This document shows positions 1 through 8,443 of a DNA stretch of 64,000 nucleotides, one piece after another (the stretch's first letter is position 1; each line of letters starts with the position of its first letter). The position numbers and the translations under genes are program-made. The DNA lies in contig JBDTOT010000015.1 of assembly GCA_039933105.1 (NCBI GenBank), forward strand, positions 35,669 to 99,668. Reading direction: 5' to 3'. The stretch comes from FEN-1219 sp039933105 (GTDB lineage Bacteria; Pseudomonadota; Gammaproteobacteria; Steroidobacterales; Rariloculaceae). The notes beneath the pieces are model-generated. The model made no database searches, was not told where the DNA came from, and saw nothing but the letters and a program-made list of their open reading frames with translations.

Positions 1-2
1 GC

Positions 3-1139
3 GCCTCGCGTGCAGCCGTATTGCGCGCGAATGCCGACGACGTCGCGGAAGCGAACGCGGCCGGACTGTCGAGTGCGATGATCGATCGGCTAACGCTCGA
101 CGACAAACGCCTCGAGGCCACCGCGGCCGGTCTCGAGACCGTCGCCGCGCTCGAAGATCCGGTCGGTCAAGTCATCGCCGCATGGGAGCGGCCGAACGGC
201 CTTGCGATCTCGCGCGTGCGCGTGCCGCTCGGCGTGATCGGCATCATCTACGAGAGCCGGCCCAACGTGACGGCCGATGCCGCGGCGTTGTGCCTGAAGA
301 GCGGCAACGCGGCCATCCTGCGCGGCGGCTCGGAGAGCGCGCGTTCCAGCGCGGCGATTCATGCGTGTTTGCGCCGCGCGCTGGTGCAACACGGGTTGCC
401 CGAAACGGCAATCCAGATGGTGCCGACGCAGGATCGCGACGCAGTCGGGATCATGCTGCGCGACATGGCGGCCTACATCGACGTGATCGTGCCGCGCGGC
501 GGCAAAGGCCTCGTCGCGCGTGTCCAGCAGGATGCGCGCGTGCCCGTGATGGCCCACCTCGAGGGCATCTGCCACACCTACGTCCATGCCGGCGCGGACC
601 TCGCGATGGCGCGCAAGATCGTCCTGAACGCGAAGTTGCGCCGCACCGGTGTATGCGGGGCGACCGAGACGGTGCTGATTGATCGCGCGTGCGCGGCCAC
701 GCACCTCGCGCCGATCGTCGGTGACTTACTCGACAAAGGGTGCGAAGTACGCGGTGACGTGCCGACGCAGGCCAGCGACCGGCGCGTGAAGGCGGCGGTC
801 GATAGCGACTGGGGTCAGGAATTCCTCGACGCGATCGTCGCGATCCGCTTGGTCGATGGCCTCGACGATGCCCTCGCGCACATTCGGCGTTACGGGTCGG
901 GGCACACGGACGCAATCATCACGAGCGACGCCGCTGCTGCGGAACGGTTCCTGAACGAGCTCGACAGCGCGATCGTGTTGCACAACGCGTCGACGCAATT
1001 CGCCGACGGCGGCGAGTTCGGAATGGGCGCCGAGATCGGCATCGCCACCGGGAAGATCCATGCGCGCGGTCCCGTCGGCGCCGCGGAGCTGACAAGCTAT
1101 AAGTATGTCGTCCGCGGCACAGGCCAGATCCGACCTTAG
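3..1139 (+). CDS. proA: Gamma-glutamyl phosphate reductase, 5' end cut by window
   Basis: NADPH-dependent reduction of gamma-glutamyl phosphate to glutamate-5-semialdehyde, the second step of proline synthesis, in the cytoplasm. The frame is open to the left edge, so the true start lies upstream; about 378 residues are present against a usual length near 415. The aldehyde-dehydrogenase-like fold is clear: a GVIGIIYESRPNVT stretch, a LRGGSES nucleotide-binding turn, and RRTGVCGATE with the catalytic cysteine encoded at 654-656. The end overlaps the start of glpD by 35 bp. Usually proB or nadD/proA neighbours would lie upstream; they are outside this window. Confidence 0.96.
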   Translation, partial: ASRAAVLRANADDVAEANAAGLSSAMIDRLTLDDKRLEATAAGLETVAALEDPVGQVIAAWERPNGLAISRVRVPLGVIGIIYESRPNVTADAAALCLKSGNAAILRGGSESARSSAAIHACLRRALVQHGLPETAIQMVPTQDRDAVGIMLRDMAAYIDVIVPRGGKGLVARVQQDARVPVMAHLEGICHTYVHAGADLAMARKIVLNAKLRRTGVCGATETVLIDRACAATHLAPIVGDLLDKGCEVRGDVPTQASDRRVKAAVDSDWGQEFLDAIVAIRLVDGLDDALAHIRRYGSGHTDAIITSDAAAAERFLNELDSAIVLHNASTQFADGGEFGMGAEIGIATGKIHARGPVGAAELTSYKYVVRGTGQIRP

Positions 1140-2727
1140 CGCTCCGTTCGAGCTGATCGTGATCGGCGCCGGAATCAACGGCGCGGCAATCGCGCGCGAG
1201 GCCGCGCTTGCGGGGTTGAAGGTGCTCGTGGTCGAGCGCGACGACATCGGCGCGGGTACCAGCAGCGCGTCCTCGCGGTTGATCCACGGCGGACTGCGCT
1301 ATCTCGAGTATGGCGAGCTCGGGCTCGTATACGAGTCGTTGCACGAGCGTGAGAGGTTGCTGCGCCACGCGCCGCATCTGGTGAAGCCGCTCGAGCTGGT
1401 GATTCCGGTGTACCGCGGCGCGCGCCGTCCGCGGTGGCAGATCGCGATCGGGCTCGCGGTATACGACCTGCTCTCGATCGGGCGTTCGGTGCCGGGGCGA
1501 ACGCTGCTCGATCGCGACGAGCTGCTCGCGCGCATACCCGGGTTGAATCCGCGCGAGCTCGTGGGTGGCGCCAGCTACTACGACGCCCAAGCGCGTTATC
1601 CCGAGCGGCTCGTCGTGGAGAATTTGCGCGACGCGGTAGCAAACGGTGCCGTGCTCAAGACAAGGACGCGCGCCACTCGCGTGCGCGTCGTCGGTGGCCG
1701 CGCGGTCGGCATCGAATGGCGCGCAGCGGACGGTGCGACGGGCGACGCGACGGCGCCGCTGATCGTGAACGCGGCGGGCCCGTGGGTCGACGAAGTGCTC
1801 GGACCCATCCAGCACACGCGTCTACTCGGCGGCACCAAAGGCAGTCACGTGATCGTGCCGACGTTTCCCGGCGCGCCGCGTACAGGGGTGTATGTGGAAG
1901 CGGCTGCGGATGGGCGGCCGTTCTTCATCCTGCCGTGGAACGATTTGCTCCTGATCGGCACCACGGACGAGCGCTTCGAAGGCGATGCGGGCGCTGCGAC
2001 AATCGATTCCCGCGAGATCGCGTATCTCACGACCGAGACGGAGCGCAAGTTTCCCGGTGTGGCAGGCCTCGCGGATCGTGTGCTGTACACGCACACCGGG
2101 ATTCGACCGCTGCCGTGGCAACCGCGCGGCGCGACGGCCGCGATCACGCGTAGCCACGTGATTCGACGGCATCGTGCGGCGCGCGGCCTGTATTCGGTGG
2201 TCGGCGGCAAGCTCACGACGCATCGCGCGCTGGCCGAGGATGTGCTGCGCAAGGTGCGTCGCGAGTTGCCACGACCCATCGCCGGACACCCGACGCGCAC
2301 GCGCCCATTGCCGGGCGCGCTCGATGTACTGGAGCGCGACGCGCTACTGGCGGATCTCGGCGCGCGGTTTGGATCGGCCCAGGCGCAGCGCATGTGGAAC
2401 GTGTACGGCGGCGCTGCCGCAGAGGTCGCCGCGCTCGCAATGCGTGGAGATCTCGCTGCGCAGATCGACGCAACCAGCGGTGTGCTCGCCGCCGAGCTGA
2501 TTTACGCGTTGGAGCGGGAATGGGCCGTTACGCTCGACGACCTGCTGCAGCGGCGCTGCATGGCGGGATTGGGCGCCGATTTCGGTCTCGGCACGGCTCG
2601 CGGCGCTGCCGCGGCGCTCGTGCGACTCGGAATCTGGGACGCGGCGAGCGCGGCGGCAGAGCTCGACGCCTATCACGCGCTCGCCGTGCGTCATCGCGTC
2701 GCGGCGTCGACGCTCGCCGCGGCCTAG
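1105..2727 (+). CDS. glpD: FAD-dependent glycerol-3-phosphate dehydrogenase
   Basis: Oxidises sn-glycerol 3-phosphate to dihydroxyacetone phosphate and passes electrons to quinone at the inner membrane. The N-terminus carries the Rossmann FAD motif IGAGINGAAIAREAA, then VVERDDIGAGTSSASSRLIHGGLRYLE, typical of the DAO family; the C-terminal third is the helical GlpD cap. At 540 residues it is normal or slightly long. The ATG at 1105 sits inside the end of proA, so there is no room for its own promoter except within proA, suggesting co-transcription. No other glp gene is in the window. Its stop codon overlaps a convergent reading frame (see findings). Confidence 0.95.
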   Translation: MSSAAQARSDLSAPFELIVIGAGINGAAIAREAALAGLKVLVVERDDIGAGTSSASSRLIHGGLRYLEYGELGLVYESLHERERLLRHAPHLVKPLELVIPVYRGARRPRWQIAIGLAVYDLLSIGRSVPGRTLLDRDELLARIPGLNPRELVGGASYYDAQARYPERLVVENLRDAVANGAVLKTRTRATRVRVVGGRAVGIEWRAADGATGDATAPLIVNAAGPWVDEVLGPIQHTRLLGGTKGSHVIVPTFPGAPRTGVYVEAAADGRPFFILPWNDLLLIGTTDERFEGDAGAATIDSREIAYLTTETERKFPGVAGLADRVLYTHTGIRPLPWQPRGATAAITRSHVIRRHRAARGLYSVVGGKLTTHRALAEDVLRKVRRELPRPIAGHPTRTRPLPGALDVLERDALLADLGARFGSAQAQRMWNVYGGAAAEVAALAMRGDLAAQIDATSGVLAAELIYALEREWAVTLDDLLQRRCMAGLGADFGLGTARGAAAALVRLGIWDAASAAAELDAYHALAVRHRVAASTLAAA

Positions 2728-2888
2728 CCGCCGATCGTGACCGGCGAAGGCGGTTGGACGTCGACCGGGGGCAGCGTGATCTCGGGCGTCACGCCGTTCA
2801 ACGAATCTCGGATACCTTCCGACAACTCGGCGCTTAGTTCCTGCCGCGGCGTTTGCAGGGGTGGCTGAAGGGACCGCAGCTTTGCGGA

Positions 2889-3137
2889 TCAGTTCTTCTG
2901 CTCGACCGCCTCGAACTTGAGCGTCGGCCGATCGCCGCTGCGCGAATACAGATGCTCGCTCGCCATATCGGCCAGGGTCTTGTCGCGTTCCTGGGGCGTG
3001 GCGAACCAGTGGTGACGTTCCCACGCGTTGCCGATCAGGCGGGCGAATGTGTCCGTTGCGCGAATACTGACGCGAATCCCGAAGGGCCTCGGCACGTCAA
3101 GCGGTTGGGCTAGGTTGTGAGCGTGGCAAATATCCAT
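2889..3137 (-). CDS. Small conserved-looking hypothetical protein
   Basis: An 82-residue acidic/basic mixed protein with no signal peptide or membrane segment. It looks genuinely coding: it has a coherent stretch (VSIRATDTFARLIGNAWERHH followed by WFATPQERDKTLADMA and YSRSGDRP) with polar helix-like character and reasonable codon use. I recall similar short proteins of unknown function in other Gammaproteobacteria, but cannot name a family. It ends in TGA at 2889-2891, after which the same frame stays open to 2724 (see findings). It lies on the opposite strand to glpD and reads away from the kinase gene start. Confidence 0.6.
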   Translation of the reverse strand: MDICHAHNLAQPLDVPRPFGIRVSIRATDTFARLIGNAWERHHWFATPQERDKTLADMASEHLYSRSGDRPTLKFEAVEQKN

Positions 3138-3162
3138 CGCGAGATCTTAGCCGAGGTGCTCC

Positions 3163-3777
3163 CTATCGTTCTATCGGCCCGGTGCGGTCGCGCCAACCGA
3201 GCACGCCTCGCGTGAGTGCGTGGTACGCAGGCTTCCACCCCATGCGCCAAAGCCGTGTGGGCCACAGCCGGGTCGCAAGCAGGCGCCGCTGCCGCGCCGT
3301 GAGGCTGCCGGGAAGATACGTCCGCTTGTGTTTCAGCAGGTGCCGCAAGTCCTCGTGTGCGAGATAGCGAAACCAGAAGCCGCGCTTGCGTGACCGCACG
3401 GCGAGCTGAAAATCCACGAGACCGGGCACGTCGCGTGCAGCGCGGAGCCAGTTCGCTTCCTTCGCGACATCGTTGTGTGTGACGCCCGCGTGGTGGAGCG
3501 CGCCAACGAGCCGCAGGGCTCGCACGAAGAAGTCCCGCGACGGGGGTGGGCCCGCAAACAGAGGCTCACCGGGCAGTGCGCTACGCCGCAGCACGTGACC
3601 GTCAAAGGCGATCAGCCGCGGCACGTCTATGGACACGGTTCGCAGCGCGAGCAGCGCCGACGCTTCGCGCGCCGCGAGCCACCGTGCGAGCCAGCGCATA
3701 CCGAGCCGCGCGGTACGCGTGTCACGCTCGATCGCAGTTATGGCGCCGTCGTCGTGCTTGAGCTCTCGTGGCGGCAT
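3163..3777 (-). CDS. Small atypical protein kinase-like phosphotransferase (RIO/LPS-kinase type)
   Basis: About 204 residues from the ATG at 3777. The catalytic loop is visible as HNDVAKEANWL (HxD, with the Asn at the usual position) and the metal-binding motif as DFQ in place of DFG, followed by a basic C-terminus. This matches the compact RIO1/WaaP-like kinases of Gammaproteobacteria, which lack most of the eukaryotic C-lobe; substrates are generally unknown (protein or lipid A core sugars). The frame is open further upstream to 3915, but that extension is antisense to the next gene. Divergent from the AAA/WD40 gene, 41 bp between start codons. Function assigned only to fold level. Confidence 0.75.
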   Translation of the reverse strand: MPPRELKHDDGAITAIERDTRTARLGMRWLARWLAAREASALLALRTVSIDVPRLIAFDGHVLRRSALPGEPLFAGPPPSRDFFVRALRLVGALHHAGVTHNDVAKEANWLRAARDVPGLVDFQLAVRSRKRGFWFRYLAHEDLRHLLKHKRTYLPGSLTARQRRLLATRLWPTRLWRMGWKPAYHALTRGVLGWRDRTGPIER

Positions 3778-3802
3778 TCGTCCGGCCAGAATGGGTTGCG
3801 CT

Positions 3803-3810
3803 GCTACAAT
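3803..3810 (+). promoter_or_regulatory. Extended -10 element before the AAA/WD40 gene
   Basis: TGCTACAAT forms a TGn-TACAAT extended -10 hexamer. It ends 8 bases before the ATG at 3819, so transcription would begin almost at the start codon. No good -35 is visible at the right distance. Confidence 0.35.
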
Positions 3811-3818
3811 CGTACTGC

Positions 3819-6800
3819 ATGTCGAAAGCGATCCACGGGACTGAATTTTACGTGGTCGGCGGTCCCGTCCGCCCGGATCGTTCCTGCTACGTCGAACGCG
3901 CCGCGGACGCTGCACTGGCGTCTGCCATTCGAGCTCGCCACCTGTGCTGCGTGCTAGGCCCGCGCGGTATCGGCAAATCGAGCCTCGTGCAGCGCGTCGC
4001 GCGCCGGCTCCGAGAGTCGGGAGACCTCGTTGCTGTTGTCGATCTCGCGCAAATCGGCGCGCTGACGGAACGCGGTTCGGGCCACGGCTGGGGCATGGCG
4101 GTCGCCGAGCGCGTCGCGCACGAGCTCGAGCTCGACGCCGACGTCGGTCCGTGGTGGCGCGCGAACAAGAAAGACGAGAGCGAACACCTCGCAGAGTTCC
4201 TCTGGCGAGTGGTGCTCGCCAACACCACTGCGCCGATCACCGTGTGCTTCGACGGCCTTGGCGCTACGACGGAGCCGCCGTTCGTGCGCGACCTGCTTGC
4301 CGCTCTGCAGAGCTGCTACGCGCGCCGGTCGGCGGAGCCGGATTTCAAACGCTTGAGTGCTGTCCTGGTCGGCAGCACTTCGCGCCGTGTCTTGGCCGGC
4401 AGCGAAAACAGCTCGCCATGGGCTGCGGCCGACGTCATCGAGCTCGACGATTTCTCCGAAGCCGAGTCGTATACGCTCGCGGCCGGCTTTGAGGGCGAAC
4501 CGGAAGTCGCTCTGGCCCTGATGGATCGCGTGACCGCATGGACGGGCGGCCACCCGTATCTGACCCAGAAGGTCGCCCGCGCCGTGGTCCGCAAAGGCGG
4601 CAAGCTCGAGGACGTCGAACGCGTGGTGCGCGACCAGTTGCTCGCGCCGGGGCTAGCGGAATCCGATCCGCTACTGAGCCACGTGCGCGCCTGGCTAACG
4701 GCGAAGGCGCCTGGAGCGCGCCGAGCCGCAAAGCTTCTACGCCGGCTCGCGCGTGGCGGCACAGTCACCGCGCCGGCGGATCTCGCGGTGCAGGAGCGGT
4801 TGCAGCTGTCCGGCGTCGTGGCGATCGACGAGCACCGCCGGCTCGAATTTCGCAACCGGATTTTCCGCGAGCTCGTGGGCCAGTGGGTCAAGGGTGCGGG
4901 CCGGGGCTGGCGGCTAGCGACCTCCGCTGTCTTGCTATTGCTGGTCGCCGCAGCGGCCGGCTATTGGTACGTCCAGTATCTACCGACGGCTGATATTGCG
5001 ACGCTGGAGAGAGCAAGCGCGGATCTCCGCTCTGTCGATACCGCGTATGCAAGGTTGCACGCGCTGCCAGGTTTCGCCGAGCGGGCCGATCGTTTGTTCG
5101 CGACGGCGCTCGCCCGTCAGAGCGCAGCGGCGCGCACTGTGGCGGAAATCGACGCGATCGACACCCGACTGCGTGGCTTGACCGGTCAAGACGAAACAGC
5201 CGACGGCCTATTGGCCGCGTTCTGGCTGCGGCGGGCAACTGAAGCGTCGCACGCCGAGCAACGCGACGCGGCGTTGCTGCTCGCCCAGCGGGCGGCGGAC
5301 GTGCCGGCGGCGCCCGCGTCCGCGGGCGGCACACTGGCCGAGCTCGTCGGCGACGACTACCCGCACCTCGAACGTACGCTGCATCTGGGTGCTGCACCGG
5401 TCGCGTGGCGCATGCAGTTCGGCGAGTCGACTTTGGTGGCGCTCGACGCCGACAAGCAATTACAACGCGTCCCGTTCGGGGACGCGGGCGATGGGAACGC
5501 CACCAACAGCGCGCCGGTTCATCTGACGGCATTGCAGTATGTTGCGATCACGCGCGACCTTGCCGTCGATGGCGAGGGCACTGCGGGCGCATTCGACCTC
5601 ACGCTCGACCTCGATCACCCGGCGGCCGAGGAGCTGCTGCTGACGTTGACTGCGCCGAGTGGCGTGCAGGCGTCCGTGGCCGTGCCGCACCGTGACGATG
5701 GCGCGGCCGGAACCTTGACGTTCAATGCGGCGCACGGCACGCCGCTCGAGGCACTGGCGGACCAAGGTCGCCGCGGCGTATGGCGGCTCACGCTCGTCGA
5801 CCGACGCGCGGAGAACGCCGGAACACTCGTGGGTTGGGCGTTGCGGTTCGCCGATGACACCTCGCGCGATGACCCTTCCGAGCCGGTCGCGATCCCCGAT
5901 CCGTTGCGCACCGATGCCGTAGTCGTCACGACCGAAGGCGACCAGGCGCTTGCGAGGCCGGAGACGAACGGTGCGATCGGCACTGTCGCTCTGTGGAACA
6001 TCGCGACTCGAAAATTCCAGAGGGACTTTCCACTGCCCGTCGTCCCGAAGTATCTGGCCGTGAACGCGGGCGGCGGCCGGTTGATCGCCGCGACCGACAA
6101 GCTCGTGACCGTCTGGAACACGAGCGACGGCACGCTGGTGGCACGTCTGGAGACGGACACCGAGTTCGTGTTGCCGCCCGTGGGCTCCACGGACGGCGGC
6201 TACTTCGCGATTGCCGAGCGCGTCGAGGACGGGAAGCCGCTGTACAGCGTGCTGCGCACGCGCGATGGCTCGCTCGTGAGTAGCTTCGAGGGCGTGAGCG
6301 ACGTGCAGCGCTGGTGGCTTGGCCCCGGCGCGCGTTATCTGGCGTTGCAGTTAGCGGATCGTTCCATTCACGTGCTCGGCGCACGGCGTGGCGAGGTGTT
6401 GCGGATGCTCTCGCCTCGCACCGATGTGGCCCGTGTGCTGTCGCCGCCCGACGGTGCGACGCTGCTGACGGTCGGCAGCGGCGGCGCGATCTCCGCCTGG
6501 TCCCTTCTGCCGGCTGCGCCGCCGCCAAGGTCGCTCGGCACGACCGCTGCCGCGGCGAGCGTCGGCCTGGCCGCCGGCGGCAGCCGGCTGTGTTTTGCGA
6601 CCGCGGACGCCGCGGTCCTCGTGGTCGATGTTGCTACGGGCGCCGAGGTTGTCCGGCTGCGAGGCGGGGGTGTGCTGCCGGCGACCACGCAGCTTGCCGA
6701 CGATGGCGAGAAGCTCGTGACGGCGAGCGGCGCGCAACTGCGACTCTGGAATCTTCCCGCCGGTGGCACGCAGCCGCGTGTCGCGCGCGCCGCGGAGTCA

Positions 6801-7754
6801 ACCGCTCTCGCGCTCGATCGAGTCACCGGGCGACTCGCGTTTGGGCTCGCGAACGGTCAGCTCGCGCTGGACGCGGTCCCGTCGACGGCACCGGCCGCGG
6901 AAACGCTCAAGTACTTCGGACATCGCGGTGAGGTGACTGCAGTAGCCGTGAACGTGGAACACGAGCTCGCCGTGACGGGCGGTGCCGACGGCATCGTACG
7001 CACGTGGGATCTTGCGAGTGGCATGCCGACGGCAGTGGGGAGTGAGGCAGCGGCGGCATCGATCGGCGTGGTTGCCCTCGCGCCTGATGCACGGTGGGTT
7101 GCGAGTGCGTCGGGCGCGCAGGTTCGCGTTACGAATGCCGTGGACGGCGCGGCCGTTTTCGAGCGCGCCTTCGGTGGTGTCGTCACCGCATTCGCGTTCG
7201 CGCCCGATGGTGCAACGCTCGCAATTGGCGATACGACCGGCATGGTGACGATCGTGCGGCTCGACGGTGCGGGCCGCGAGGTTACGACGCAGGTGACGGG
7301 CGCGGTCACCGCGCTCGCGTTCGCGCCGGGAGGCACGGCGCTCGCGGCGGCCGACGCGACGGGCGCGCTGCGTCTGCTGCGTCCTGCCGATGGCACGGCG
7401 GTAGGCGCACCGCGGAATCTGCCGCAGAAAACCCTCTCGCTCGACTTCGACGCCGACGGCAGCGTCTTGCTGCTCGCGACAGCTGATTGGTTGCACGCGC
7501 TGCGTGCCGATGCGACGCTCGAGCCGCTCGCGACCCGGTTCGCACCGCGGCGACTCGCCACACATGTGTTAGTGGCGGGGGAGAGGATGCAGCTGCGCTC
7601 CGCGGAAATGGGTGCCGATGGCACGGTGGCCGTCACGCGATTCGATCTCGCGTCGCCGCCGGCCGCGGAGGCGAGTCCGGAACGTCACGACTGGCCCGCC
7701 GCGTTGGGGATCACGCTCGACGACCAGGGTCAGCCAGCGCCGTTCGACCCCTAG
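3819..7754 (+). CDS. AAA_35-type NTPase with transmembrane segment, P/Homo B-like domain and WD40 propeller
   Basis: A 1311-residue protein of unknown function. Residues 8-30 (FYVVGGPVRPDRSCYVERAAD) and the P-loop GPRGIGKS at 47-54 are typical of AAA_35 (AAA-like) proteins, which commonly carry WD40 repeats. The Walker B strand ITVCFDGL keeps Asp145 but has Gly where the catalytic Glu is expected. A hydrophobic helix follows basic residues at about 366-388. Residues about 567-680 read like a proprotein-convertase P domain: paired beta strands, LTAPSG, then GVWRLTLVDRR and GTLVGWALRF. From about 690 to the end there are WD40-like blades (VTVWNTSDG, VRTWDLASG). The positive-inside rule puts the NTPase in the cytoplasm and the rest in the periplasm. 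The frame is open upstream to 3768, but ATG 3819 starts the conserved region. Confidence 0.85.
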   Translation: MSKAIHGTEFYVVGGPVRPDRSCYVERAADAALASAIRARHLCCVLGPRGIGKSSLVQRVARRLRESGDLVAVVDLAQIGALTERGSGHGWGMAVAERVAHELELDADVGPWWRANKKDESEHLAEFLWRVVLANTTAPITVCFDGLGATTEPPFVRDLLAALQSCYARRSAEPDFKRLSAVLVGSTSRRVLAGSENSSPWAAADVIELDDFSEAESYTLAAGFEGEPEVALALMDRVTAWTGGHPYLTQKVARAVVRKGGKLEDVERVVRDQLLAPGLAESDPLLSHVRAWLTAKAPGARRAAKLLRRLARGGTVTAPADLAVQERLQLSGVVAIDEHRRLEFRNRIFRELVGQWVKGAGRGWRLATSAVLLLLVAAAAGYWYVQYLPTADIATLERASADLRSVDTAYARLHALPGFAERADRLFATALARQSAAARTVAEIDAIDTRLRGLTGQDETADGLLAAFWLRRATEASHAEQRDAALLLAQRAADVPAAPASAGGTLAELVGDDYPHLERTLHLGAAPVAWRMQFGESTLVALDADKQLQRVPFGDAGDGNATNSAPVHLTALQYVAITRDLAVDGEGTAGAFDLTLDLDHPAAEELLLTLTAPSGVQASVAVPHRDDGAAGTLTFNAAHGTPLEALADQGRRGVWRLTLVDRRAENAGTLVGWALRFADDTSRDDPSEPVAIPDPLRTDAVVVTTEGDQALARPETNGAIGTVALWNIATRKFQRDFPLPVVPKYLAVNAGGGRLIAATDKLVTVWNTSDGTLVARLETDTEFVLPPVGSTDGGYFAIAERVEDGKPLYSVLRTRDGSLVSSFEGVSDVQRWWLGPGARYLALQLADRSIHVLGARRGEVLRMLSPRTDVARVLSPPDGATLLTVGSGGAISAWSLLPAAPPPRSLGTTAAAASVGLAAGGSRLCFATADAAVLVVDVATGAEVVRLRGGGVLPATTQLADDGEKLVTASGAQLRLWNLPAGGTQPRVARAAESTALALDRVTGRLAFGLANGQLALDAVPSTAPAAETLKYFGHRGEVTAVAVNVEHELAVTGGADGIVRTWDLASGMPTAVGSEAAAASIGVVALAPDARWVASASGAQVRVTNAVDGAAVFERAFGGVVTAFAFAPDGATLAIGDTTGMVTIVRLDGAGREVTTQVTGAVTALAFAPGGTALAAADATGALRLLRPADGTAVGAPRNLPQKTLSLDFDADGSVLLLATADWLHALRADATLEPLATRFAPRRLATHVLVAGERMQLRSAEMGADGTVAVTRFDLASPPAAEASPERHDWPAALGITLDDQGQPAPFDP

Positions 7755-7859
7755 GAAGCGCCTTTTTTCCCTGAATCTGTGAACTGTACGGCGGGTACGC
7801 CGGCTGATCGCGCGCTATCGTTCCGCTGCTCGGGTTTACCCTGTGGGATTATTTCAAAC

Positions 7860-8435
7860 GTGTCACTAGCTCTTGCACAAGCAGGTCAGCGCGGGCCGGT
7901 CGTACGGCTCCTCGCCGTGGGCGCCGTGATGGTGCTCGCGGGGCTGGTGGTTGCGTGCCAGGGTTCCCAGTCGGGAGGGCGTACTTTTTACGACTTCATG
8001 GAAGACGGCGTCGCCAGGGATGGCGTTCTCTCCCGCTGTGACAAGGCTCCGAATACGACAGCGGCAGACCTCGAGTGCATCGCCGCGCGGCGTGCTGCGT
8101 CCGCCGTCGCGATCGAGCAGGAACGCGCGCGCGCGGACGGTCTCGGCCGTCAGTCCGAGCGCAAGCTAGTTGCGTTGCGCGACCGCTCTGCGCGACAAGA
8201 ACAGAGCGACAAGCCGGCACCTGCGCCGGCTGTGCCCGCGTTCGGTGCGCCGCTCGGCGGTGTAATGCCTTCTATGAGCGACGCGGGATCGGATCCCTAC
8301 GATGTTCAATTCCCGGGCCGCCCGACTTTCGAGGTCGGTGAGATTGCGCCGCCGTCGAGCGAAGTTGAAATCGTGCCGCCGACGCTCGAGCCGGAATACG
8401 TTCGCCCCGCGCGCCTGACCGCAACGACGAACTAG
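7860..8435 (+). CDS. Small lipoprotein, EexN-like
   Basis: About 191 residues from a GTG at 7860; a GTG at 7779 is also possible but adds a non-signal-like leader. A signal peptide with a lipobox (LVVAC) is followed by a short cysteine-bearing segment (RCDKAP ... ADLECIAARRA) that resembles the EexN/TrbK type of small lipoprotein, where a few residues separate two cysteines before an alanine-rich helix. The rest is a charged helix and a proline-rich, low-complexity tail. It starts about 105 bp after the AAA/WD40 gene on the same strand and may be co-transcribed with it. Function unknown; no conjugation genes are nearby, so entry exclusion is unlikely. Confidence 0.6.
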   Translation: MSLALAQAGQRGPVVRLLAVGAVMVLAGLVVACQGSQSGGRTFYDFMEDGVARDGVLSRCDKAPNTTAADLECIAARRAASAVAIEQERARADGLGRQSERKLVALRDRSARQEQSDKPAPAPAVPAFGAPLGGVMPSMSDAGSDPYDVQFPGRPTFEVGEIAPPSSEVEIVPPTLEPEYVRPARLTATTN

Positions 8436-8443
8436 CGCGTCCG

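Noticed and set aside
2344..3024. 226-codon minus-strand frame across the end of glpD
   Set aside because: Mostly antisense to glpD and in a frame different from the small protein gene; composition is Arg/Ala-rich.
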